Program-made: the position numbers and the translations under genes
Notes under the pieces: model-generated
Seen by the model: the letters and a program-made list of their open reading frames with translations, nothing else
Told to the model about the DNA's origin: nothing
Database searches by the model: none
In this document: positions 23,334 to 31,206 of the stretch, piece after piece
Numbering within the stretch: position 1 is the first letter of the stretch
Layout of the letters: every line of letters begins with the position of its first letter
Assembly (NCBI GenBank): GCA_036556085.1
Contig: DATBKE010000016.1
Span: 1-31,593 of the forward strand
Reading direction: 5' to 3'
DNA length: 31,593 bases
Origin: JACCTH01 sp036556085
GTDB lineage: Bacteria > Actinomycetota > Acidimicrobiia > Spongiisociales > ZC4RG35

Positions 23334-23889
23334 CCGTCAACTAGGGCCTAGCGACCACGGCGACGATGTCACGGATCGAGTCGTCGCCGTGGTCCTCCTC
23401 ATCCTTACGCTCCTGGCTTGTGGAACTCGCGAAGCATCCTGTGATGAGGGCGATGGAATTCTGCGAGTGCATGACAAGGATCGAACCTGGCACATCGAAT
23501 ATGAGAGGATCGAGCTCGATGGAGTCAGGCTTAGAGCCACGCTGGAAGGCTTTGTCGGGCCGTCTAGGGTCGATATGAATCTGAACTTATCCGAGTCCTG
23601 GGTCGCATTTACAAAGTCGGGAGATCCATTCGACTACCAGTTCGTGATCGTGTCATGGCCCGACGGCGCGGAGGATGTCGCCTGGTCACTGGAAGGTAGG
23701 CAGGATTCACCAGTTTCGTTCAATCGACTGGAATTGGGCTGCTCAGGTGACTTGGGCTATGCCGCTTTGCCTGGCATGAGTGAAGAAGTAGCTCTTTTGT
23801 CCACAGCAGATGGCGACGAATGGGTCCCGTATGCACTGTTGGAATTACCCGCGGGCGGCGTGACCACGGGTTTCAACCCAGATAGTTGA
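23248..23889 (+). CDS. Putative lipoprotein, start uncertain
   Basis: The open frame encodes 213 residues. The segment VVAVVLLILTLLACGTREAS is a typical lipoprotein signal with lipobox LLAC, but a credible start for it is hard to find. The GTG at 23248 lies inside the preceding gene (86-bp overlap); TTG codons at about 23278 and 23299 also overlap it; no ATG precedes the lipobox in this frame. No good ribosome binding site is seen, so translation may be coupled to the upstream gene. The mature part is acidic and beta-rich (HIEYERIELDGVRLRATLEG, ESWVAFTKSGDPFDYQ), ending DEWVPYALLELPAGG. No family is recognised. Confidence 0.6.
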   Translation: MKAGNTLGRNTLAGQFSLPNQQPSAVTIDRQLGPSDHGDDVTDRVVAVVLLILTLLACGTREASCDEGDGILRVHDKDRTWHIEYERIELDGVRLRATLEGFVGPSRVDMNLNLSESWVAFTKSGDPFDYQFVIVSWPDGAEDVAWSLEGRQDSPVSFNRLELGCSGDLGYAALPGMSEEVALLSTADGDEWVPYALLELPAGGVTTGFNPDS

Positions 23890-24005
23890 GCCGGAAAGGC
23901 ACGCTCCTCATCTGCGCCTCACCACGATTGATCTCCCATCTGCAGATCTCCGACTGCGGCGAGGCAGGCACGTGGTGGCGGATGCCACTTGCTGATTGAG
24001 TTGAA

Positions 24006-25904
24006 ATGACCTGGACACCAACTCATCAGCAAGCTGCCGTAATTGCCCACGACGCGAGCCTATCGGCCAGGCTGCTGGCGGGTCCTGGCACTGGCAAGAG
24101 CGCCACCGTCATACGCTTCATGCTTCATGCTGCCGAGTTACAAGGCGTGAGTGGGAGGCTTCTGACCTTTACGCGCGCTGCAACCAATGAACTCAAAGGG
24201 AAGGTCGCAGAGCATCCCGAGGCGTTGAGCCAACCGAGCACGGTGCATTCGTTCTCGATCGCAACTCTTCTCGCGAATCCTGGAGCGAGCATGCTTCCGC
24301 AGCCAATTCGAATTGCTGACGACTGGGAGTGGAAAGAACTGATTCGCCAGCACCTCAAAGAGCTGGTCGGCTGCGACGTGAGGCTTATCGATCGTGCGCT
24401 TCGTGAAATGGCCTCGAATTGGGAGTCCCTTGAGCCGGTGTTGGATCCCAAGCTCCCTGACGAGGTGAGGAATCAATTCAGTGGAGCTTGGGAGCAGCAC
24501 AGGGTCGTTTTTGGGTATTCGTTGTTGGCTGAGCTTCCGTATCGGCTTTTGCGTGCGCTTGAAGACCATCCCACGCTCGATCTCGGCACCTGGGACTACC
24601 TAGTGGTTGATGAGTACCAAGACCTGAACCAGTGCGACCTTGCTGTCCTCAATCACATCTCGGATCGAGGTCGGCCGTTGATAGCGGCTGGCGATGATGA
24701 TCAATCGATCTATTCGTTCCGAATGGCGCATCCAGTCGGGATTCGTAGCTTTCTCACTCAGTACCCCGCTGCGCTGGACTATCCCCTTTCGGTGAGTCAA
24801 CGCTGCGGAACAAGGATCCTCGAGTGCGCTCGTCACGTTGTAGAAGGCATGCCTGGGAGACCGGCACGACCAGCTCTGACGCCGGCCGCACATTGTCCGC
24901 CAGGAGAAGTGCGCTACCTCAGGTTTGCAAATTGGACTCGGGAAAGGGCTGGGGTAGCGACCATCGTTGAGTGGCTGATCGACCATGAAGATGTTGCTCC
25001 AGAGGACATCGCGGTCATGTTTCGGACCAACTACAACGAAGCATGGTCGGGGCCTCTGACAGCGGCCCTAACGGCACGAAGTATTCCTGTTGTGGATACA
25101 TCAGAGGTTCCGGCGATGCTGGAGGAGGATTCAAATCGACGCCTTCTCGCTCTCGCAAGACTGGTCGTCTATCGGTATGACTCATTGGCTTGGTGGACGT
25201 TGCTCAGTCGCACTGCCCAGATTGGTCCAGCGACGAGGGACCATTTCTATAGTCGGGCCGTTAGCTCTGGGACGACTTTCGCCGAGCAACTACTGGCCGA
25301 AGGCGAGAACGGTTTTCCAGATCTCGGCTCAGCTCAGCGGAACCGGGTCGAACTGGCCATCTCGCCAGCGCTTGAGGTGGTTGCTGGTATTGACTTAGAA
25401 GGCGCCAATCTCGGCGACGCCGGGTGGGGAACTTGGCTCGTCGACAATGCAGAGCAATTTGGCGGCTGCGAGGAGCGATTTGCTCGATTGCTGAAGGACC
25501 TCGATGGCGTTATCGATCGAACTGAAGGTCTAGGGCGTTTTCTCGGCCAGATACAGCCGGTGGGAAAGGACCTGCGGTCAGGCCGGGGTGCCGAAGCCGT
25601 TCGGCTGATGACTATGGCCTCGTCCAAGGGATTGACTGTGCGCGCCGCGATTGTTGTTGGAGTCGAGGAAGGTGTCGTGCCTTTGGCAGACGCGGATGTT
25701 GACGAGGAGCGACGCCTGTTGTATGTCGCGATGACTAGGGCCACTGATTACCTTTTCCTTACATGGGCAGGTTCACGAACTGGACCAACCGCTCGCACTG
25801 GCGCTCCTCGGGTTGGAGCTGGTCGGAACCGGTCGCGTTTTCTCACCCATGGCCCTCTGGCATCTGAGGACGGTGCCGGGTTTCTTGCGACGTTGACCCC
25901 TTGA
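24006..25904 (+). CDS. UvrD-like SF1A DNA helicase
   Basis: A 632-residue ATP-dependent helicase. Walker A is AGPGTGKS (K31), motif Ia is LLTFTRAATNELKGKV, motif II is VVDEYQDLN (201-205), motif III is GDDDQSIYSFR (228-238), motif IV is in SVSQRCGTRIL, motif V is MASSKGLTVRAAIVVGVEEG and motif VI is LYVAMTRATDYL near 573. It translocates 3'-5' on single-stranded DNA by family rule. No nuclease domain is fused. Start is ATG at 24006, 116 bp after the lipoprotein gene; no clear ribosome binding site is seen. Its place in an accessory region without a partner nuclease suggests a mobile-element or defence context, but no Gabija-type partner is beside it. Confidence 0.93.
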   Translation: MTWTPTHQQAAVIAHDASLSARLLAGPGTGKSATVIRFMLHAAELQGVSGRLLTFTRAATNELKGKVAEHPEALSQPSTVHSFSIATLLANPGASMLPQPIRIADDWEWKELIRQHLKELVGCDVRLIDRALREMASNWESLEPVLDPKLPDEVRNQFSGAWEQHRVVFGYSLLAELPYRLLRALEDHPTLDLGTWDYLVVDEYQDLNQCDLAVLNHISDRGRPLIAAGDDDQSIYSFRMAHPVGIRSFLTQYPAALDYPLSVSQRCGTRILECARHVVEGMPGRPARPALTPAAHCPPGEVRYLRFANWTRERAGVATIVEWLIDHEDVAPEDIAVMFRTNYNEAWSGPLTAALTARSIPVVDTSEVPAMLEEDSNRRLLALARLVVYRYDSLAWWTLLSRTAQIGPATRDHFYSRAVSSGTTFAEQLLAEGENGFPDLGSAQRNRVELAISPALEVVAGIDLEGANLGDAGWGTWLVDNAEQFGGCEERFARLLKDLDGVIDRTEGLGRFLGQIQPVGKDLRSGRGAEAVRLMTMASSKGLTVRAAIVVGVEEGVVPLADADVDEERRLLYVAMTRATDYLFLTWAGSRTGPTARTGAPRVGAGRNRSRFLTHGPLASEDGAGFLATLTP

Positions 25905-26355
25905 TCGAAAGGGCCGATCCGTGTTGGAATGGATACTGGCAGTCTCAATCGAACGACTGGTCAGCAGGTAATTCGATGCCAGGACGTTGCGACAGCGCGC
26001 ACTGAAACCCAGCAACGAGGAGACCTCCACTGCTATTTGTCACGTTGCGGGTTCGAACGTAGTCCCATTAGGGCCTCTCGTATTCTGGCCAAGCTTGGGC
26101 TAAGAAGGTTGAGAAGGCGTCGTTCCTTCGGGCCTAATTGAATATGTGTGCGCTAGTTCCGCCGGCTAAGAGCCGGAGCCTTAGCAGCCGTGACCCCAAC
26201 GGTCTCTGGAAAGGAACCAGGAAACCTCTGGGCCGTTGGCCCGAGATTTGGGGCCGTCGCTCACTGCAATTCGTTAGTCGGTGCCTTTTCTGCTCTCTGA
26301 GGTGACGATGGCTGGCTTTACCTGGATTTGACGGTCGACTCGTACCATGCGATAA
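25905..26355. other. Gap with repeat copy and hairpin, no gene seen
   Basis: The stretch holds the first copy of a direct repeat (26047-26089) and a hairpin CCGGCT-AAG-AGCCGG (26162-26176), which has no T run. Open frames are short, overlap on both strands and show no motif. It separates the helicase from the copper module. Confidence 0.5.
26047..26089 (+). repeat. Imperfect direct repeat, copy 1
   Basis: GCGGGTTCGAACGTAGTCCC followed by ATTAGGGCCTCTCGTATTCTGGC (written in two parts) matches 30773-30813 with about six differences in 43 positions. The two copies share orientation and bracket 4.7 kb holding the copper module and the endonuclease-like gene. Confidence 0.7.
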
Positions 26356-28017
26356 GTGCCCGAAGTGCCGTTTCTTTGCGTCGGCGCGCGCACGAAGCGT
26401 ATCTTCGTTGTGGTTGCTTCGGCCATCGCATTGTTCGGCTTGGCAACCGCGGCATCGGCACATGCGACCTTGCTCGAGACGTTACCGGCTGATGGGGCTC
26501 AACTTGACCGCGCCCCTTCCGAGGTGATCATCACCTTCGACGAGCCCGTTGACTTGCCTCCCGGATCGATGCGCGTTTTCGATGATGCCGGGCGTCGGGT
26601 GGACCTTGGAGACCCCGGCCATGGCTCGCGCCCGGATCAGGTCAGAGTGTCGCTGGGCGGAGGAATTGGCGAAGGATGGTTCGTTGCAACTTGGTCGGTG
26701 GTTTCTGCCGATGGCCACCCCTTGCGTGGCGCCTTCCAATTCGAGGTTGGGACGAATCAGGAAGCCATCGATCCGGGGGTTTTGGAAGCGATTCTGGGTC
26801 AGGGAGGCTCGGCCGCGGCCTCAGTTGCTGCAGCCGTGGTGCGCTGGATCTCCTACCTAGGCGGCCTAGGCAGTGCCGGTGCTCTCCTGTTTCTGACCTT
26901 GACTAGATCTCAGCTTTCCGAGCTCGGGCAGTCAAGACTTCACACGTTGATCCGCACCCTTGCGATCGCCGGGATCTCGGCGTCAGTCCTCTCAGTGCCG
27001 CTGTTTGCTATTGAGTCGAGCGGACTGGAATTGGAGAGTGTTTCTCTGCCGGCGCTAAGTCAGGCCGCGACCTCCCCGTACGGAATCGCTGCCGCGGTGC
27101 GGATTGCTGTTCTCGTGACCCCTCTCGTGGCCAGCCTTTCCTTTGGTCCTATACCGGCGCTCTTTTTTCTGGCAGGGATCGCAGTGGCCGAGACTCTCGC
27201 CGGTCACACCCTGAGCACTTCACCGGGGTGGTTGATGATTGCCGCCAACCTCATTCACGTTGGGAGTGCCGCGATCTGGATCGGGGGTCTGGCGGCGTTG
27301 GGCCTGGCCATGCGATCGCTAGGTCGGAATGGTCCGGCAGGCGCTCGAATGGTCGCAATGTTCTCCCGCCTTGCCCTGTGGACCGTCGTGGCACTCGCCG
27401 GTGCTGGTCTGATACTGGCGTGGTTAACCGTCAGGGCTCCCCGCGCCCTCATTTCGACCGCGTTCGGGTGGACTCTTCTTGCAAAGACCACAGTAATGCT
27501 CGCCGTGTTGGCTGTGGCTCGATACAACCGATCAACGCTGGTGCCCGCCATCGTTGGAAGTGGGTCAAACGAGGGTTGGTCGCGCCTCAAGCGAACGGTT
27601 CGGTTCGAAGTGATCGGCCTGGTCGTAGCGGTGGCCGTGACCGCTTTACTCGTCACTTTGCCCCCGGCTGCCGAGGCAGCAGGGGTGACCGACCCCTTCA
27701 GTACCACGGCCGAATTCGGAGCAGGTCTTCTGAATTTGGTGGTTGACCCGAACCGAGCCGGGGTCAACGAGGTCCATGTCTACACGCTCGACCAGAGCGG
27801 ACTGCCAACTTCTCTCTCCGGCGAGCTATCAATGGGCTTATCGATGCCCCACCACGATATTGGACCACTGGAACGGAATCCGATCGTGGCAGGACCAGGG
27901 CATTGGATCTTGAGTGGACCCGAGCTCTCCATCCCAGGCACTTGGGAGATCACCATTCGTCGGGTTGAAGGATTCGACGAGGACACCGTCACAATCCCCG
28001 TGACCGTGAATCCATAG
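26356..28017 (+). CDS. CopC-CopD copper-handling fusion protein (YcnJ-like)
   Basis: A 553-residue membrane protein. The signal peptide ends ASA before H36, which as the new N-terminal residue binds Cu(II) in CopC proteins. The CopC domain (36-130) has LLETLPADGAQLDRAPSEVI and SADGHPLRGAFQFEV. The CopD domain (about 155-445) has eight or so helices including LIHVGSAAIWIGGLAALGLA. A C-terminal beta domain (about 455-553; VHVYTLDQSGLP, GLSMPHHDIGPLE) resembles YtkA/FixH-type domains. The protein should import or buffer copper. Start at GTG 26356 lacks a ribosome binding site; TACCAT 8 bases before it fits a -10 box of a leaderless mRNA. A GTG at 26365 is an alternative. Confidence 0.9.
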   Translation: MPEVPFLCVGARTKRIFVVVASAIALFGLATAASAHATLLETLPADGAQLDRAPSEVIITFDEPVDLPPGSMRVFDDAGRRVDLGDPGHGSRPDQVRVSLGGGIGEGWFVATWSVVSADGHPLRGAFQFEVGTNQEAIDPGVLEAILGQGGSAAASVAAAVVRWISYLGGLGSAGALLFLTLTRSQLSELGQSRLHTLIRTLAIAGISASVLSVPLFAIESSGLELESVSLPALSQAATSPYGIAAAVRIAVLVTPLVASLSFGPIPALFFLAGIAVAETLAGHTLSTSPGWLMIAANLIHVGSAAIWIGGLAALGLAMRSLGRNGPAGARMVAMFSRLALWTVVALAGAGLILAWLTVRAPRALISTAFGWTLLAKTTVMLAVLAVARYNRSTLVPAIVGSGSNEGWSRLKRTVRFEVIGLVVAVAVTALLVTLPPAAEAAGVTDPFSTTAEFGAGLLNLVVDPNRAGVNEVHVYTLDQSGLPTSLSGELSMGLSMPHHDIGPLERNPIVAGPGHWILSGPELSIPGTWEITIRRVEGFDEDTVTIPVTVNP

Positions 28018-28041
28018 CAGAGCCCCAAACGAAAGGAAACC

Positions 28042-28626
28042 ATGCCCAACCGTCGATTGATAGCGCCCGCAGTTGCCTTTATCGCCCTCATGATCCTGGC
28101 ATTGCCGGCAATGGCTCATGTCACGGTTCGCACCGATAACGACCAAGCCGGGGGTTTCGCCGTTTACACCGTCAGGGTGCCCAACGAATCGGAGGAGGGC
28201 TCAACGGTGCGAGTGGAAGTTCAAATTCCTGAGGGTCTCGAGGCGAGTCGGTATGAGCCAAAGCCCGGATGGACCATGGCCCTCGCCGACGGCGTCCTGA
28301 CAATCGATGGGGGAAGTCTGGCTCCTGGTGAGTTCGCCGAGTTCCGATTTCAGGCGCGAAACCCCGAAACTCCGGGAACGCTTTCCTTCGCCGCCATTCA
28401 AACTTATGACGACGGGGAAGTGGTGAACTGGACTGGCGCCCCCGACACCGATACACCCGCCTCGGTGGTGGAGATCGTTGCTGGAGAGGCAAACGGAGAG
28501 GAGACCGGGAGCGGTTCCGAGGAAGGAGACGACACCGACCTGATGCCGCTACTCGGCGTCATCCTCGGCGGAATAGGCACTCTGCTGGGAGGCGCGGCGC
28601 TGCTGATGATGGCTCGTAAGACATGA
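28042..28626 (+). CDS. YcnI-like copper-binding membrane protein (DUF1775)
   Basis: A 194-residue protein with AAAGGA before ATG 28042. The signal peptide ends AMA before H26 (AHVTVRT), the N-terminal His that coordinates copper in YcnI. The DUF1775 domain has YTVRVPNESEEGSTVRVEVQ and the conserved Trp region YEPKPGWTMALADG. A Glu/Gly/Ser-rich linker leads to a C-terminal transmembrane helix (about 165-190) ending in MARKT. It likely chaperones copper to the CopC-CopD protein. The gene is 24 bp after that gene and overlaps the next as ATGA. Confidence 0.9.
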   Translation: MPNRRLIAPAVAFIALMILALPAMAHVTVRTDNDQAGGFAVYTVRVPNESEEGSTVRVEVQIPEGLEASRYEPKPGWTMALADGVLTIDGGSLAPGEFAEFRFQARNPETPGTLSFAAIQTYDDGEVVNWTGAPDTDTPASVVEIVAGEANGEETGSGSEEGDDTDLMPLLGVILGGIGTLLGGAALLMMARKT

Positions 28627-29582
28627 GGCTTCGGCTGGGCGTGGCTCTAGTCGGCACGTTCCTACTAGTAGGTCCGGCGACTCCGGCTCTAGCCGACCCT
28701 GCCACCCCCACCAACTATCGGTCCGAAGTGACTGAAATCGACCCTCCAACTTCGGAATTCAGCGCCAGCATCGTGGGAGGCGATTCCTTCTTGCAGATCT
28801 CCGTGCCGGAGGGAACAGAGGTTGAGGTGCTCGGTTACCAGGAGGAGCCCTATGTGAGGGTTGACCCTGCTGGGACCGTCTGGGCAAATCGAATGTCACC
28901 CGCGTTTTATCTCAACGATGACCGGTACGGACAGATAACGATTCCTCACGGTGTCTCCCCAGAATCGCCACCGGATTGGGTCTCGGTTGGCGTCGGGGGA
29001 CGTTATGCCTGGCACGATCATCGCATCCACTGGATGTCGCCGGTGCCACCTCCGGGAGTGGCACCAGAGCAACCAAGCCTCATTCAGGAATGGACCGTCC
29101 CTCTAACGGTTGAGGGGGAGCTGGCCGAGATCCGCGGAACCCTGAGCTGGGTGCCGTCCATTTCACCGATGCCGTGGGTCGGCTTGATCGCGCTCCTGGC
29201 GGTTATAGGTTCAAAGTTGAAACCGCTCATTTCGATCGCAGCCGCGAGCCTTTTGGCCATTTCGTTCGGCCTTGTTCAATGGGGGACAGCACCAGTCGGG
29301 GCCTGGAGCGATGTCGTCAACTTCGTTCCCCCGCTGGTCGCTTTTGCTCTCCTCCCTTTGGCCTTCAACCGCGAACAACCCAGCCTGACCTGGCAAGGAG
29401 CGGCCGTTGTGCTACTACTCGTCTGGTCGGCGTTGCGATTTGCTTACTTCACTCTTCCAGTCCTGCCAATCCCAATGGTCGCGACCGCAGCGCGAGCGTG
29501 GGTTGCGATCGCGATGGGAGCAACCCTCGCTGGCGCTTGGGGTATGGCAATCAATACTCCACTGGCCCGATCGAGAAAGTAG
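28623..29582 (+). CDS. Membrane protein of the copper module with His-rich motif
   Basis: A 319-residue protein coupled to the YcnI-like gene by an ATGA overlap. The signal peptide (LGVALVGTFLLVGPATPA) ends ALA. The exported part (about 25-180) is beta-rich and carries YAWHDHRIHWMSP with H131, H133 and H136, a plausible copper site. Five or six helices follow (about 184-310). I recall similar proteins beside CopC/YcnI genes in actinobacteria, without a named function. Being co-translated with YcnI, it probably works with it in copper delivery or uptake. Confidence 0.8.
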   Translation: MRLRLGVALVGTFLLVGPATPALADPATPTNYRSEVTEIDPPTSEFSASIVGGDSFLQISVPEGTEVEVLGYQEEPYVRVDPAGTVWANRMSPAFYLNDDRYGQITIPHGVSPESPPDWVSVGVGGRYAWHDHRIHWMSPVPPPGVAPEQPSLIQEWTVPLTVEGELAEIRGTLSWVPSISPMPWVGLIALLAVIGSKLKPLISIAAASLLAISFGLVQWGTAPVGAWSDVVNFVPPLVAFALLPLAFNREQPSLTWQGAAVVLLLVWSALRFAYFTLPVLPIPMVATAARAWVAIAMGATLAGAWGMAINTPLARSRK

Positions 29583-29705
29583 CTGACGTGAAGCAGGCGG
29601 AACGCTTTGCGGGAGAGAGCAAATTTACAGGGGCCAGCGTCAGCGGATAGTCGAGGGAAGAGATCGCATCAACGGTGTATTCGCTCTTCATCGGAAATTG
29701 CCCCC

Positions 29706-30731
29706 CTAGACGAAGGGCCCCTTTTGAGATTTGACCGTTTTCTTGGTACTCGGCGTCCGAATCGCAACGGTGTCCGGCTGACCGGATCTACCTATCGTCA
29801 CAACTGCGGTGGATTCGACTCCGTTGATGTCGACTAGTCCCTCCGCAAAAATAATGTCGCGGAATCGTTTTTCAACGGAGGACATTCGAACTCGAGACAC
29901 TTCAAACGCACCGACTATCTGGACTGCATCAATGTGGACGAGGCTGCCGTCTGGCCTGCGGATGTGCCATCGGTAGTCGGTGAGTGGCTTTCGGAGTTGG
30001 AATGCGTTGACCCGTTGACCGGCATCTTGAACCTGTTTCGCCTGATCCAGCAGCTTCCGAAGGACGCCGGGGTTGGTCATGAGTAGCTTGCAAAAGGAGT
30101 TGGCCGTCCCTTCGTCGTTGCCGTCGGCATCGCACATGATCGTTCCGTCGCTGACGGGGACAACGGGCGGATCAATCTCAAAGGCAAATTGGCGGGGCGT
30201 GGCTGTGATCATGTCGAATTGCAAGGTGATAGTCGGCGAGTCCTCGCCGCTCTCCACGTACATAGCTGTGACGCCGGGCTCAACAGCCACGGAGGCGAGG
30301 GCTTCAGCGGAGAAAGCTGACCACGACACGAGGAATAGGTGTTCGGTCGGCAAATTCCGGTGTTTCCCGATCATCTGGTCGACCCATTCGACTGTTGCCT
30401 TTCGCCCGAGGGCCACCACTTCGACGCTCCTAATGGCTGGTGGCCGCATGGCGGGGTGGCTGATGACTATGTCGACTTCCCGTTTGGTTCCTGTGCGTGC
30501 GTCTAATAAAACGCCAGGTTCCTCCAGGACCCACCCCGGCGGAAGTTCCAGCTCTTCAAGAATGGCCACCACCCTTTGTGTGTGGTTGGTCCGTACGGGC
30601 ACGCCTTCGACGGTACTAGCGGAGTCCCCACCGCCGAAAACTTCTTGATCGGGCTGCGCTACCGCGGACGGCCGACTGTCGACGCCGTCGATCTGATTGG
30701 TGGTTTGGCTGAGTCGATGGCCCTTGCTCAA
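29706..30731 (-). CDS. Predicted restriction-endonuclease-fold protein
   Basis: The frame encodes 341 residues. Residues about 52-145 resemble a PD-(D/E)xK nuclease fold: a helix RVVAILEELELPPGWVLE, D87 in KREVDIVISHP, E104 in RSVEVVALGRK and a helix VEWVDQMIGKHRNL, then the strand LFLVSWSAFS. The expected Lys after E104 (ExK) is Val, so activity may depend on K111 or be lost. The C-terminal 180 residues are unassigned. Start is uncertain: TTG at 30731 gives the longest form; GTG at 30602 would remove 43 low-complexity residues and has GAAGG immediately before it. The gene converges on the copper module, with 123 bp between stops. Confidence 0.65.
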   Translation of the reverse strand: MSKGHRLSQTTNQIDGVDSRPSAVAQPDQEVFGGGDSASTVEGVPVRTNHTQRVVAILEELELPPGWVLEEPGVLLDARTGTKREVDIVISHPAMRPPAIRSVEVVALGRKATVEWVDQMIGKHRNLPTEHLFLVSWSAFSAEALASVAVEPGVTAMYVESGEDSPTITLQFDMITATPRQFAFEIDPPVVPVSDGTIMCDADGNDEGTANSFCKLLMTNPGVLRKLLDQAKQVQDAGQRVNAFQLRKPLTDYRWHIRRPDGSLVHIDAVQIVGAFEVSRVRMSSVEKRFRDIIFAEGLVDINGVESTAVVTIGRSGQPDTVAIRTPSTKKTVKSQKGPFV

Positions 30732-30772
30732 ACGGCCCGTCGTATGTTGGAATACTCCTGGCCATCATCGAC

Positions 30773-30813
30773 GCGGGTTCGAACTTAGTCCCGTTAGGGC
30801 CGCTCCTTCTGGC
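30773..30813 (+). repeat. Imperfect direct repeat, copy 2
   Basis: Partner of 26047-26089; this copy has TTAGTCCCGTTAGGGCCGCT and lacks one base near the end. It lies just upstream of the endonuclease-like gene (minus strand) and of the PadR promoter (plus strand). Confidence 0.7.
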
Positions 30814-30832
30814 GCATCGGCAGATATCTTCC

Positions 30833-30838
30833 TATAAT
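30833..30838 (+). promoter_or_regulatory. Consensus -10 box of the PadR gene, probably leaderless
   Basis: TATAAT lies with its last base 9 bp before the ATG at 30847. Transcription would then begin about at the start codon. There is no Shine-Dalgarno sequence in the CACCCCTT between. No clear -35 is seen 17 bp upstream. Confidence 0.7.
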
Positions 30839-30846
30839 CACCCCTT

Positions 30847-31206
30847 ATGAGAAGAAAACCGGGTTTGCTGCTGCCGCTCGAGAAAGCAATCCTTGCGGCG
30901 GGCCTGGATCTGCGCCACGGCGAACACAGCGAGTTCCACGGCTTCGCCATCGCCAAGCACATGCAGGAAGTCGGCGATGCGCAGCAGCTGACTGCGCACG
31001 GAACCTTGTACAAGGCCCTCGGACGGATGGCGGCAGCCGGGTTATTGGAGTCGCGATGGGAGGAGCCCGAATTGGCCCTCGCGGAAGGCCGGCCAAGGCG
31101 GCGCCTGTATTGGGTGACCGGAGCGGGAGAACGCGCCCTTGCATCATTGAGGGCCGAGCGCGGATCTTCGGTGTCGGATAGGCGAGTGGGGCTGGCTCCT
31201 TCGTGA
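30847..31206 (+). CDS. PadR-family transcriptional regulator
   Basis: A 119-residue winged-helix repressor. The N-terminal part has LLPLEKAILAAGLDL and FHGFAIAKHMQE; the recognition region is HGTLYKALGRMAAAGLLES; the wing is PRRRLYWVTGAGERAL. PadR proteins usually bind their own promoter. The gene is probably translated from a leaderless mRNA (see the -10 box). Its stop overlaps the next gene as GTGA, the usual arrangement of PadR-type regulators with a small membrane protein. Confidence 0.93.
   Translation: MRRKPGLLLPLEKAILAAGLDLRHGEHSEFHGFAIAKHMQEVGDAQQLTAHGTLYKALGRMAAAGLLESRWEEPELALAEGRPRRRLYWVTGAGERALASLRAERGSSVSDRRVGLAPS

Noticed and set aside
26162..26176. Hairpin CCGGCT-AAG-AGCCGG as a terminator
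   Set aside because: No T run follows and the preceding stop codon is about 260 bp away, so a terminator call is not supported.
29832..29846. TCCCTCCGC followed by AAAA, similar to the 3' end of tRNA-Ser(TGA), as a possible attachment site
   Set aside because: The match is only about 13 bases with a missing base, and it lies inside the endonuclease-like coding region.
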